From Hydrogenophaga taeniospiralis CCUG 15921 (GTDB lineage Bacteria > Pseudomonadota > Gammaproteobacteria > Burkholderiales > Burkholderiaceae_C), in NCBI RefSeq assembly GCF_001592305.1, contig NZ_BCWR01000013.1:1-64000 (forward strand): a DNA stretch of 64,000 nucleotides. The letters are read 5' to 3'. The notes below the pieces were generated by a model that was given only the letters and a program-made list of their open reading frames with translations, made no database searches and was not told where the DNA came from. Shown one piece after another: positions 17,611-26,323 of the stretch. Numbering within the stretch: position 1 is the stretch's first letter; every line of letters begins with the position of its first letter. A program made the translations under genes and the position numbers.

Positions 17611-18120
17611 TCAACGCTCCCAGACCGCCCGAATCCCGGGACTCGACGAGGTCTGGCTGTTCGACGCGCCCACGGAGATCAAGGACCAGTGCCCCGATGA
17701 AGCCTTCATGTGGTTCAGCGCATAGGACAACTCCGCCACACGCGTCCATCCGTCCAATTGGTATTCGACCCGAACCTGGTCAGGATAGGTGCCGGCCTGT
17801 ACCGACAGCAGTCGTACACCAGGCAAGACAATGCCTTCGAGCCCCCCCATCAATCGATTCCAGTCGTGGCGCAGCGTGGCATCGGCCTCTTGAACCCAGG
17901 GTGGCTCTGCCTGCGGAGAACCCTCGGGTTTCCGCACCTCCAAGGCTCCCCGAATGTTCGCATTGAGCTCTGCCATCTGCTTCTGCACGTCGGCTCGCGC
18001 CGCCCTGGCCCGCCACTCCAGCCACGCCCCCGCAGACAGCGCCAGCAGCAAGACGACCACCATGGCAGCCGCCAGAAAACGCGGCCGCCGGGTCACAAAG
18101 TGAATGTGCAGCGGCTTCAT
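17611..18120 (-). CDS. PilN/GspL-C-like inner-membrane assembly protein
   Basis: A 169-residue protein with a short basic cytoplasmic start, one transmembrane helix (about residues 14-31, with AAAMVVVLLLALSAGAWLE), a short coiled-coil-like stretch and a C-terminal ferredoxin-like region. This is the topology of PilN (type IV pili) and of the C-terminal part of GspL. I identify it mainly by topology and by position as last gene of the secretion operon. Its ATG overlaps the stop of the previous gene (ATGA), so translation should be coupled. It should link the cytoplasmic assembly platform to the periplasmic GspM/PilO-like protein. Confidence 0.6.
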   Translation of the reverse strand: MKPLHIHFVTRRPRFLAAAMVVVLLLALSAGAWLEWRARAARADVQKQMAELNANIRGALEVRKPEGSPQAEPPWVQEADATLRHDWNRLMGGLEGIVLPGVRLLSVQAGTYPDQVRVEYQLDGWTRVAELSYALNHMKASSGHWSLISVGASNSQTSSSPGIRAVWER

Positions 18121-18758
18121 GTCGCATCCGCCTCAAAACAGGACTTCCAGCCACCCGTGCTGCTCGCCGGATCACCGCTGCGGGATGTCCAGCCCAGCCG
18201 CACGCGCGCGCCATCGACACCAGCCCCCAGCACCACCGGCCCGCCATCCGGCTCCAGCAACTCAAGACCGGAGGCATGGCGCAACAGCTGTCGATGGGCA
18301 AGGGTCAAGTGCGACCACATGGGTTCCACGGCGACGCATTGCCACCCCTGGCTCCCCACCCATTGGCGAATCAGTTCCAGCATGGCGCCAGGCATCGCCG
18401 CCGCCAGGCCATGCACCGTGGGTGAAAGCACACAGGCCATCTTGTCGGCCTGCTCGGCAGCCAGCCCCCAATGCAATGCCGCCTTGCGCTGTGCGATCCA
18501 GGCCCGTTCTTTCCAGCGGATGCCTTTGGGCGCCTCAAAGACCACCGGCGGGCACAACTGCGCGCTCAAACTGATGTGGACGCGACAGCGCGACCCGGGT
18601 GCATCCGCCTGAAGCGCCTCTTCCACCTTGCGCAGCAACGCCTGCAAGGGCAGCGTCGTGGGTGCGGTCACCGAGGCCATGGGCCGACCGGGACGCCGGA
18701 TCCAGACCTGGCCCCGACACACGTACAGATCGAGTCGCTCAGCCCAAACCGACCACAC
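18117..18758 (-). CDS. PilM/GspL-N-like cytoplasmic platform protein
   Basis: A 213-residue protein without signal peptide or obvious transmembrane helix. The start chosen is GTG at 18758, preceded by a perfect AGGAGG (18765-18770) six bases upstream; it overlaps the 3' end of the gspE gene by 20 bases. The in-frame reading continues up to 18833 but has no such site. The sequence is Trp-rich and poorly conserved. Its position between gspE and a PilN-like gene is that of PilM or the cytoplasmic half of GspL, which recruits the ATPase to the membrane. No actin-like nucleotide-binding signature is obvious, so the assignment is contextual. Confidence 0.55.
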   Translation of the reverse strand: MWSVWAERLDLYVCRGQVWIRRPGRPMASVTAPTTLPLQALLRKVEEALQADAPGSRCRVHISLSAQLCPPVVFEAPKGIRWKERAWIAQRKAALHWGLAAEQADKMACVLSPTVHGLAAAMPGAMLELIRQWVGSQGWQCVAVEPMWSHLTLAHRQLLRHASGLELLEPDGGPVVLGAGVDGARVRLGWTSRSGDPASSTGGWKSCFEADAT

Positions 18759-20334
18759 GGTGGACCTCCTCGATCGTGGTGCGTCCGGCACCGACCAGCT
18801 CCAGGGCCTGGTACGCCAGCCGATGTCGGCCATCGCCGTACAGCAGATCCTTGAACGCCGACATGCTCTCCTGGGCCAGCATCATGTCTCGAACCCGATC
18901 ATTGAGCACGTGCACTTCCGCGAGCACGAAGCGCCCTCGGTAACCCGTGCCACGGCAGGCGGGGCATCCCGCCGCCACGGGCACCCTGGCTGGAACGGGC
19001 AGCGCCTCCTGCTTCAACTGCGCCAGCTCCAGCGGCGACAGGTCACGCCACTGGATGCAATCCGGGCAACACTGGCGCAGCAAGCGCTGCACGACCACAC
19101 CATTGAGCGCCGAGGCCAGGGCAAACGCCTCGATCCCGAAATGCCGGAAACGGCCCAGCACATCCGGCAGGCTGTTGGCGTGGACCGTGGTGAACACCAG
19201 GTGCCCGGTCAGCGCCGACTGCACGGCAATCTGCGCCGTCTCCGGGTCACGGATCTCCCCGACCAGAATCTTGTCCGGGTCGTGCCGGAGGATCGAGCGC
19301 AGTCCCGTCGCAAAGGTCAAACCTTTTTGCTCGTTCACGGGAATCTGCAACACGCCCGGCAGCTCGTACTCCACCGGGTCTTCGATGGTGATGATCTTCT
19401 CCAGCCCATCGTTGACCTCGGACAGGGCGGCGTACACCGTCGTGGTCTTGCCGCTGCCGGTCGGGCCGGTCACCAGCAACATGCCGTGCGGCTTGGAGGC
19501 CAGCGCCCGAACCTTGGGGGCCAGCTCCGCTGAAAACCCCAGCAGGTCCAGCGAAATCGTGGCGGTTTCGTGCCGCAGCTGCGCCTTGTCCAGCAGACGC
19601 AGCACCGCATCTTCGCCAAAGATGCTGGGCATGATCGACACCCGCAAGTCCACACCCTCTCCAGCATCGCTTTGCCAGCGGATGCGCCCGTCCTGCGGGC
19701 GCCGCCGTTCGGTGATGTCCAGCTGCCCCATGACCTTGATGCGGGAGATGACTTCCTCCGCCTTGCTGGGGTCTTCCATCGCGGGTCCGGCCGCCATCAC
19801 ACCGTCCAGGCGGTACTTGACATGAATGCCTTTGCGGTTCGTCTCGAAGTGGATGTCGCTCGCCCCCCCGGCGTAGGCGCCCGCAATGGCCTCGTTCACG
19901 AACGAAACCACCGAACCCTGAGGCGCCGCGGGTGAAGCCTCGAGCTTGGGCGCATCCGCCAAAACAGGAGCCCGCTGCGCACCCGACTGCGCTCGCTGCC
20001 CTGGCTGGGCAATGGCCAGGCGCAGGTCCGCGCGGCCCGCTCCGTCCAGCCGGCGCATCGAGTCGGCGGACCACGGATCGTCAACTAGCAGATAACTTGC
20101 GTGGTCAACCGCCAGCAACACGGCGGCACCATCGCCCGACACAACCGAGGCCGTGCGCCAGAAGGTCGGTGTCGCGGGCAGCACTTCCACCCCCTGCCAA
20201 TCGCTCAAACACCGCGCCAGCTGCTCGGCCGGCACGCCACTGGCCGCGAGCAGACGCTCCCAAAGCCAGCCCTCCAGCTCAGAGGGTTGCCGCCTGGCCT
20301 CCTGGATCAAAGTTTGAAGTCGTTCTGGTGTCAT
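18739..20334 (-). CDS. gspE: Type II secretion/type IV pilus assembly ATPase, GspE-like
   Basis: A 531-residue hexameric secretion ATPase. The C-terminal motor carries Walker A GPTGSGKTTT (about residue 289), the Asp box ITIEDPVEYELPG, Walker B ILVGEIRDPETA and the His box TTVHANS. A tetracysteine zinc motif (CCPDC ... CPAC) follows, as in GspE/PilB. The N-terminal part is short and matches a GspE N1E-like domain. It drives pseudopilus assembly with the GspF protein. The ATG at 20334 is 6 bases after the upstream stop. It could equally be named MshE-like, since the operon lacks many classical T2SS genes. Confidence 0.9.
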   Translation of the reverse strand: MTPERLQTLIQEARRQPSELEGWLWERLLAASGVPAEQLARCLSDWQGVEVLPATPTFWRTASVVSGDGAAVLLAVDHASYLLVDDPWSADSMRRLDGAGRADLRLAIAQPGQRAQSGAQRAPVLADAPKLEASPAAPQGSVVSFVNEAIAGAYAGGASDIHFETNRKGIHVKYRLDGVMAAGPAMEDPSKAEEVISRIKVMGQLDITERRRPQDGRIRWQSDAGEGVDLRVSIMPSIFGEDAVLRLLDKAQLRHETATISLDLLGFSAELAPKVRALASKPHGMLLVTGPTGSGKTTTVYAALSEVNDGLEKIITIEDPVEYELPGVLQIPVNEQKGLTFATGLRSILRHDPDKILVGEIRDPETAQIAVQSALTGHLVFTTVHANSLPDVLGRFRHFGIEAFALASALNGVVVQRLLRQCCPDCIQWRDLSPLELAQLKQEALPVPARVPVAAGCPACRGTGYRGRFVLAEVHVLNDRVRDMMLAQESMSAFKDLLYGDGRHRLAYQALELVGAGRTTIEEVHRVVGLG

Positions 20335-20340
20335 ACAGGG

Positions 20341-21540
20341 TCAACGCAAACGGGTGGCCATGTCGAAGACAGGCAGATACATCATCACCACGATACCGCC
20401 CACCATCAGCGCCACGGCCATCAGCAGCACGGGCTCGACAATGCGCGTCAGTCGCTCGACAAACAGCTCGAAGCGCTCACCATGCATGCGCGAAACCACA
20501 TCGGCCGCGAGATGAAAGCTGCCATTGCGCTCGGCCGCTGCCATCAGGCGCCGCCCCACCTCATCACACAGATGCGCGTCGTTCAAGGACTGGGCGACCG
20601 GCGCGCCCTGCTCGATCCGGGCCAGCGCATCCCGCAACGACCGGGCCAGATTGTCGTCCAGCGCGGAGCGGCTGGCCACCGCCAGGGCTTCGGTCATGGG
20701 GTACCCGCCCTTGAGCATGAGCGCCAGCGCCTGGTACATCATCGCCAGCTGAAAATCTTCCACCTTGCGCCGGACGTACGCGGGCTTCTGAATCCAGACC
20801 ATGACCTGGCGCCGGGCCATCCCGCTCCAGCCCCAGGCCAATGCGGCCAGGATCAACACAGCCACCGCCGTCAGTGCCAGGGCGTGGTGGTCGCTGACCC
20901 ACAGGCTCAGCTCAATCATCCAGCTCGCGGCACCTTGCGCATCGCCGCGCACCTGCGCGTACATCCGCGCGAAATTCGGCATCACCACCAACAGCAGGAA
21001 CAAGGAAATGCCCACGCCCAAGGTCGTGACCAACGCGGGGTAAATGGCCGCGCTCGCAACCTTGCGCTTGAGCACGGTGATCATCGTGTCAAAGCGCAGG
21101 TAGTCGTCCAGGGCCTGGGCCAGATCGCTGGTCCGTTCCCCGGCCTTGACCGCCGCCACCAGAACGGACGGCGCGCCCGGCGTCTCCACCAATGCGGTGG
21201 ACAAGGACTTGCCTTGCTCCAGGTGGCGTAACAGCTGGGCCGCCAGGGACCCACCGTTTCCCATGGCCCGTTCCCGCGCCGACAGGGTGTCCACCGCTTC
21301 GACCACCGTCATGCCCGCCTGAATCAAGGTGCGCAGCTCCCGGCAGAACAGCGCGAACGATGGCGCCGCCTGTCGTTTCCATTGCGGGAGAAACCGGCGA
21401 ACAGGGCGGATGCCCAGGGGCACCAGGCCATCGGCCAGCAAGCGGGCCCGCAGCGCGGCCTCGGACGGCGCTTCACGCAGCTCCTCGGTCACGCTCCCAG
21501 AAGCCTCCTGCAGCAGACGCACACGGAAGGTCTGGCTCAT
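20341..21540 (-). CDS. gspF: Platform membrane protein, GspF/PilC-like
   Basis: A 399-residue inner-membrane protein with the duplicated T2SSF fold. The first repeat covers about residues 67-190 (FALFCRELRTLIQAGMTVVEA), the second about residues 270-395 (FQLAMMYQALALMLKGGYPMTEAL). Three hydrophobic segments are visible at about residues 165-190, 215-235 and 365-390. It is the rotor or anchor that couples GspE to pseudopilin assembly. The ATG at 21540 overlaps the stop of the preceding pseudopilin gene (ATGA). Confidence 0.9.
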   Translation of the reverse strand: MSQTFRVRLLQEASGSVTEELREAPSEAALRARLLADGLVPLGIRPVRRFLPQWKRQAAPSFALFCRELRTLIQAGMTVVEAVDTLSARERAMGNGGSLAAQLLRHLEQGKSLSTALVETPGAPSVLVAAVKAGERTSDLAQALDDYLRFDTMITVLKRKVASAAIYPALVTTLGVGISLFLLLVVMPNFARMYAQVRGDAQGAASWMIELSLWVSDHHALALTAVAVLILAALAWGWSGMARRQVMVWIQKPAYVRRKVEDFQLAMMYQALALMLKGGYPMTEALAVASRSALDDNLARSLRDALARIEQGAPVAQSLNDAHLCDEVGRRLMAAAERNGSFHLAADVVSRMHGERFELFVERLTRIVEPVLLMAVALMVGGIVVMMYLPVFDMATRLR

Positions 21541-22019
21541 AGCGGCGCCTCCGATGCCTTCGAGGGCGGCACATAGACGAACCGCCAGTCGACGTAGCGT
21601 GCCGCCGGCTCCACCCCATACACGGCCAGATCGACACCACTGGTGCGGATCGAACGATCCTGGCTCAAGGAATACACCCCCGCCACCCCACCATCGGGGG
21701 CAGGCACCAGACCCCATTCGCCGGAGCGCTGGATCGGGTCGGCATACAGGCGGCGCAAATGCCGGCGCAGCACCACCGAACGGCGATCGTCCAGCAGGGC
21801 CTCCAGACTGGGCGGCCACTGCTTGACCACCCCCGGTGACGACTCCACATACCGGCCAATCGCGTCCCGAATGGCCGAGCCCACCCGCAACAGCTCCAAC
21901 TCGCGTTCACGCTGGGCCTGGGTGGACACCACCCACATCACGCCCTGCAAAGACAAGGCCAGCAACAGAAGCGCCGCCAGCACCGCCAGCATCGTGAAAC
22001 CCTGTTGTCGCGCACGCAT
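21537..22019 (-). CDS. Minor pseudopilin-like protein lacking Glu5
   Basis: A 160-residue protein with a short basic leader ending in QQG, then FTMLAVLAALLLLALSLQG, a prepilin-type N-terminal helix. The conserved glutamate at position 5 after cleavage is absent (Ala), as in the tip pseudopilin GspK. At 160 residues it is much shorter than GspK (about 300). The C-terminal part is not recognisable. The ATG at 22019 is preferred over the longer reading to 22037 because it gives a standard 7-residue leader. It lies between the gspG-like gene and gspF in the same transcription unit. Confidence 0.65.
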   Translation of the reverse strand: MRARQQGFTMLAVLAALLLLALSLQGVMWVVSTQAQRERELELLRVGSAIRDAIGRYVESSPGVVKQWPPSLEALLDDRRSVVLRRHLRRLYADPIQRSGEWGLVPAPDGGVAGVYSLSQDRSIRTSGVDLAVYGVEPAARYVDWRFVYVPPSKASEAPL

Positions 22020-22030
22020 CGGCCCGCTCC

Positions 22031-22450
22031 TCACCACTGGGCAAACGGAGTGCCGTCGCGGGCGCGTTCAGGCGAGCCGCTTCTGACGTCGAACACGCCT
22101 TCGCGCTGGCCTGCCACCGGCGGCACGATCACCCAGCTGTCCGTCCCGCCCGTCATCGGGTCCTCGGGAACGGCCCGTATGTAGCGCGCGTCCACCAGTT
22201 CCTTGAGGTCTTTGGGGTAGCGGCCTTTGTCCCGGTAGAACAGATCGACCGCCTCGCGCAGCCCCACCAGGTTCTTGCGCAGCACCGTCTCGCGCGCATC
22301 GTCGATGCGGTCGAGGTACTGCGGCGCGACCAGGCTGGCCAGAATCGCCAGGACCGCCAGCACCACCAGCAGCTCGATCAAGGTGAATCCCGCGAACGCT
22401 CCACGTCCGCGTGACGGGCGCGGCCCATTGACGGACTTACCACGACGCAT
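22031..22450 (-). CDS. gspG: Major pseudopilin-like protein, GspG type
   Basis: A 139-residue pseudopilin. After a leader rich in Arg and Gly, the processing site GAFAG is followed by FTLIELLVVLAVLAILASLV, the class III signal with Glu5. The body carries DDARETVLRKNLVGLREAVD, YRDKGRYPKDLKELVD and PEDPMTGG, typical of GspG-type pseudopilins with the calcium-site loop region. The ATG at 22450 overlaps the upstream gene by 14 bases; an ATG at 22462 is an alternative. It is the best candidate for the main pseudopilus subunit. Confidence 0.8.
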   Translation of the reverse strand: MRRGKSVNGPRPSRGRGAFAGFTLIELLVVLAVLAILASLVAPQYLDRIDDARETVLRKNLVGLREAVDLFYRDKGRYPKDLKELVDARYIRAVPEDPMTGGTDSWVIVPPVAGQREGVFDVRSGSPERARDGTPFAQW

Positions 22451-22946
22451 GGGGTGTTCCATCCATGCCCAGCGCATCCGACCACGAGCGCAGATCAAAC
22501 ACATCGGCCCCGGGCTTGGGGTCGTCTGGTGGCGAAGCGAAGCTGCGCAGCCGCCATGTGGCTTCCGCCGGCAACGACGCGGGCGCAAACGGGTCGCGCG
22601 GCAACCGGCGCAGAAAATACAGCTTGCGCCCGGTGCCGCCGGGGCGCATGTCGTCCACCCCCACCACCAGCACACCCAAGCTGGCCGGGTAGCCCGTGCC
22701 CGCCGGGCCTGCGGCAATGAAACCCTTGTCCGCCAGGCGCTTGTGTTCGTCGATGGCCGAGCGGATCTCCCACAGGGCCGCCCTCAAATCGCGCTCCTTC
22801 TGCGCCTGGACCATGGCTTCACCCAAGGGCATCACCGCCGCCGCCAGAATGCCCAGCACCGCCATCACCACCAGCAGCTCGATCAGCGTGAACCCACGGG
22901 CCAGTGGCCTGCCCGTACCGCCCAAGCCAAGGAGCCGAGTGTTCAT
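22437..22946 (-). CDS. Pseudopilin, GspG/GspH-like
   Basis: A 169-residue protein with a prepilin leader ending ARG and the mature start FTLIELLVVMAVLGILAAAV including Glu5. Downstream are ERDLRAALWEIRSAIDEHKR and a Cys-free globular part with YFLRRLPRDPF. This pairing of two GspG-like pseudopilins in tandem is common in reduced T2SS-like operons. The ATG at 22946 overlaps the secretin stop by 4 bases (ATGA), so it is translationally coupled. Processing needs a prepilin peptidase, which is not in this window. Confidence 0.75.
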   Translation of the reverse strand: MNTRLLGLGGTGRPLARGFTLIELLVVMAVLGILAAAVMPLGEAMVQAQKERDLRAALWEIRSAIDEHKRLADKGFIAAGPAGTGYPASLGVLVVGVDDMRPGGTGRKLYFLRRLPRDPFAPASLPAEATWRLRSFASPPDDPKPGADVFDLRSWSDALGMDGTPHASW

Positions 22947-25300
22947 GGCACCTGCACGGACCACTGGGGTTTGACCGGCATGGGCACCACCACATTGACG
23001 CCGAGCACGTCGCCGCTGTGCACGGCAATGCTGGCCGGGCCCGGGGCCAGGGCCTTCACGCGCAGGCTCACCACCTCGCCTTCACCGGTCACCCCCTGCG
23101 AAACATTGCTCAACAGGCCCAGGCTCAAGCGCCCCTCCTTGGCCCGCACGGCATGCGTGAAGCTGCTCACAGCCTCCCCTTGGCGAAAATAGTCACCCTC
23201 GCTCACACCCAGGATCTGCAGGGTGTCTTGCGTGAAACGCAGATTCAGCGGCAATGCCGTCAGCGGCACCTCGGACCTGGCCTGCAGCACCACGGTCGCT
23301 TCTTCGCCCACCTTGAGCTGGGCCGGCCCCTGAAAGCTCAAGGCAAAACCGGATGCCTGCGCCTGCGTTTCCGAGGACGTGGCGGGCGTGGCTCCCGCCG
23401 TGGCCGGCTCCGCCGCCATGCCTTGGGGCGAAGTGCCCAGAGCGCCCACCAGGGGTTTGAAGCCCGAAACGGGGGACGGGCGCAGTCGCGTGAAGTTCTC
23501 CGTGCCCACCCACATCTCGGCCTGCGCCAGATCCGGGTTGGGCGCACTGCGCAGGATGCGCGGCGTGATGGCCAACACCAGCTCGGTGCGCTGGGTATCG
23601 TCCTTCTGGCTGGAGAACAGGCGCCCGGCCACTGGCAGGTCGCCCAGGCCCGGTACGCGGTTGGAAGTCATGCGGTCTTCGTTGGTGATCAGGCCGCCCA
23701 GCAACTGGGTCTCGCCGTCGCGCAAGCGCAGGGTGGTGTTGGCGTTGCGCGTACCAATCTGGTAGGCCACCGAGCCGGTGGAGCTGCGCACCTCGCGTGC
23801 CAGCGAACTGACCTCCAGGGCCAGTTTGATGGCCACCTCGTCGTCGGGTGAAACGGTGGGCTCCACCTCCAGCTTCAGGCCCACATCGAGGTAGTTCACG
23901 CTCTCTGAAACGAAGCCACCACTGGAGGCCGCCGTGGTGGTGATCACCGGCACCTTGTCACCCACCATGATGGTGGCTTTTTCCTTGTTGCGCGCCCGGA
24001 TGCGCGGGTTGGCCAGGGTATTGAAGTCTCCCACCTCGCGCTTGAGGTTGACCAGCAGATTGCCCACCGACAACCCCACCTGGGCATAGTTGATGCCGTT
24101 GAAGCCACCACGCAGATTCAGGTTGTTGAAGGTATCGACCGTGATACCGGTCTGGTTGGGCATGGGCAGCAGCGAAAGCGAGAAATTGTTGGGGAAGTTC
24201 ACCCCCAGCTCGGTCAAGCGCGAAGACTTGACCTCCAGCACCTCGACCTCCAGCATCACCTCGGCCTCGCCCATGTCGTGCAGGGCCACCAGGCGTTCGG
24301 CCACCGCCATGAGCTCGGGCGACTCACGCAACGCCAGCATATTGGCCCGTTCGTCCACATACGGTGGCTGTATCCGCAACATGTACTGCAGCAGTGTGGA
24401 GGTGGCTTTGGCGTCGGCGTGGGAGAGGTGAAACACGCGGATCACCTGCTCCCGGTGCTCCTTGTGTTTTTCCGGCGTGTTGGGGTAGACCAGCACCGTC
24501 TTGCCGTCCACGATGCGGCGCGAGAGCTGAAACGCGCCCAGCACCAGGTCAATGGCGTCTTCGACCCGCGCTTCGCGGATGTACACGCTCGCGGTCTGCT
24601 CGGCCTGCACTTCCCGGTCGAGCACAAAATCGATGCCCGTGCCGAGGCGGATCGCCTCCAGCAAAGACGACAGCGGCGCCTGCCTGAAGCTCAGGCTGAT
24701 GGGCCGGGTTTCAGCCAGACCGTGCTGGCGGGCAAACGCACTGCGCTGGCGCAGATCCGCTTCCAGTTGCCGCTTGTAGGCCAGAAGGTCGGGCTGGCGG
24801 GGCGTGCGCACCAGGCCTTGCTCCACCATCTGCAGCGCCTGCGCCAGTTGCGCAGGCTGCCCGCCCTGTGCGGTTTTTCGGGCCAGCGCCAGCGCCTGCA
24901 AGGCCGCCTCTTCGGCGCGCAGTTGCGCTTGCAGGTCGCGCACGCGCGGGTGTTCGGGGTGCAAGGTGGCGGCGCGCTGGAGCGTGTCTTGAGCGACCTG
25001 CCACTGCCCGGCGGCCCGCTCAGCCGTGACTTGTGCCAGCAAGCGCGCGATCACATCCGTCTGCGCCGTGGCCAAACCCGCCCGCAGCAGCGCGCTTTCG
25101 GGATACTCGGCCACGCCTGCTTTCAGGGTCTGGATGGCTTGCTCGTAGCGCCCGTCGCGCATCAGTTGGTTGGATTCGTCGCGGATGCGTTGCTGGGCGC
25201 AGCCGGCCAGGCCCACCCCGAGCAGCAGCACCAACGCCCACGTCCCCCCTCTTGTCCAAGGGCTGCGGCCGCCCTCTGCCATTGTTTTGCGTGTGTGCAT
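22943..25300 (-). CDS. Outer-membrane secretin, GspD/MshL-like, with C-terminal cohesin domain
   Basis: A 785-residue lipoprotein secretin. The signal peptide ends in a lipobox LAGC (about residue 34). TPR-like helices occupy about residues 35-190 (RYEQAIQTLKAGVAEYPES). An STN/N0-like domain is at about 205-275 (ISLSFRQAPLSSLLEAIRLG) and the secretin pore at about 350-590, ending near ELVLAITPRIL. A Ser/Thr/Ala linker then leads to a cohesin-type beta-sandwich at about 650-785 (LKVGEEATVVLQARSE and GEVVSLRVKAL). The secretin part is firm. The TPR-secretin-cohesin layout differs from classical GspD, which has N1-N3 domains and an S-domain. It forms the exit pore for this apparatus. Confidence 0.88.
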   Translation of the reverse strand: MHTRKTMAEGGRSPWTRGGTWALVLLLGVGLAGCAQQRIRDESNQLMRDGRYEQAIQTLKAGVAEYPESALLRAGLATAQTDVIARLLAQVTAERAAGQWQVAQDTLQRAATLHPEHPRVRDLQAQLRAEEAALQALALARKTAQGGQPAQLAQALQMVEQGLVRTPRQPDLLAYKRQLEADLRQRSAFARQHGLAETRPISLSFRQAPLSSLLEAIRLGTGIDFVLDREVQAEQTASVYIREARVEDAIDLVLGAFQLSRRIVDGKTVLVYPNTPEKHKEHREQVIRVFHLSHADAKATSTLLQYMLRIQPPYVDERANMLALRESPELMAVAERLVALHDMGEAEVMLEVEVLEVKSSRLTELGVNFPNNFSLSLLPMPNQTGITVDTFNNLNLRGGFNGINYAQVGLSVGNLLVNLKREVGDFNTLANPRIRARNKEKATIMVGDKVPVITTTAASSGGFVSESVNYLDVGLKLEVEPTVSPDDEVAIKLALEVSSLAREVRSSTGSVAYQIGTRNANTTLRLRDGETQLLGGLITNEDRMTSNRVPGLGDLPVAGRLFSSQKDDTQRTELVLAITPRILRSAPNPDLAQAEMWVGTENFTRLRPSPVSGFKPLVGALGTSPQGMAAEPATAGATPATSSETQAQASGFALSFQGPAQLKVGEEATVVLQARSEVPLTALPLNLRFTQDTLQILGVSEGDYFRQGEAVSSFTHAVRAKEGRLSLGLLSNVSQGVTGEGEVVSLRVKALAPGPASIAVHSGDVLGVNVVVPMPVKPQWSVQVP

Positions 25301-25306
25301 GCTGGA

Positions 25307-26323
25307 TTATCGGCGTTCGAATCGGGGGGCCTGCGGCAGACTGAACCGCAAACGCTCCTGGGTATCGGGGTGCAGCAGCTCCATGGTTTGGGCGGTGATG
25401 CGGGCCACCCGATGACCGCGCGGACTCTCGTCGCCTTCGGCCAGTGTGACCGTGGCCGCCGGGTCGCCCCAATGGCCCGTGACGCGATACCGCCCGTCTG
25501 GCCCCCGCAGGCGCCCCAGCGTGACCCACACCAGGGGCGGCGGCACCGGCGGCAACTGGACCGCTGGAGCCGGCGGGGGCACGTAGGCCACCACCGGCGC
25601 GGGCGGCGGCGGGGGCGCCGTCATGCCAAAAGGGTCACGCCGCGCTTCGGCCAGCCACGGCCGCAACGGTGCGGGCGCGCCCGCCAACGAAGAACCGGCC
25701 TGTGCACCACCACCCCCAGGCTTGAGCCACAGACGCCATGTCCAGTCGGCGCTGAGTTGCCCCGAGCCGTCGTTCGGCGGGGCCTGCCAACGCAGGCGCT
25801 CCACCCCCAGGCTGGGCAGTTGTTGCATGCGGGTCTGCCAGGCTTTCAGGGCCGCGTAGCTGCCGCGGGCCGAGACCTGCAGCACCGCATAAGAGACGGG
25901 AGCCGCTTCGCCGACAGCCGGTGGCTCGGGGTAGGTGACGCTCAGTTGCTGCAGCGACACCCCGGCGGCGTCAGCCGCTGCATGGGCGGCCACCCGCACC
26001 CAGCCATCCACCCCCTGCGCGCGGCCGGGCCAGAACGCCGGCTCCATGGGGGTCTGCGCGCCAGAAGCCACCCCGGCACCGGATGCACGCTTGTCAGCCG
26101 CCGCCTTGGCGGTCTGCACATCGGCCCATTGGCCTTGCAACACACGCAGCTGCGCCTGACTCGCGCCCAGCGCGCGCTGCTGCCATTGCCTCTGCCCCAG
26201 CAGCGCGAGCCCAGCAACGCAGAGCACCCCGGCCAGCATGGCCCACTGCGCAGCGGGCGGCCAAGCAGACCACGGGCGGTGCAGGTCCAGCGTCACCATG
26301 CGGGGCCTGTGCATCCCCGCCAT
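25307..26323 (-). CDS. GspM/PilO-PilP-like fused periplasmic assembly protein
   Basis: A 338-residue protein with one transmembrane helix near the N-terminus (about residues 25-45, AMLAGVLCVAGLALLG). A periplasmic PilO/GspM-like region with short coiled coil and ferredoxin-like core follows (about 45-205). A proline-rich linker (about 235-270) then leads to a small beta domain (LVWVTLGRLRGPDGRYRVTGH onward) resembling PilP or the GspC homology region. I infer a natural fusion of PilO- and PilP/GspC-type functions joining the inner-membrane platform to the secretin encoded next, 6 bases downstream. The call is based on layout and position, not on strong motifs. The ATG directly abuts the stop of the lipoprotein gene. 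Confidence 0.6.
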   Translation of the reverse strand: MAGMHRPRMVTLDLHRPWSAWPPAAQWAMLAGVLCVAGLALLGQRQWQQRALGASQAQLRVLQGQWADVQTAKAAADKRASGAGVASGAQTPMEPAFWPGRAQGVDGWVRVAAHAAADAAGVSLQQLSVTYPEPPAVGEAAPVSYAVLQVSARGSYAALKAWQTRMQQLPSLGVERLRWQAPPNDGSGQLSADWTWRLWLKPGGGGAQAGSSLAGAPAPLRPWLAEARRDPFGMTAPPPPPAPVVAYVPPPAPAVQLPPVPPPLVWVTLGRLRGPDGRYRVTGHWGDPAATVTLAEGDESPRGHRVARITAQTMELLHPDTQERLRFSLPQAPRFERR

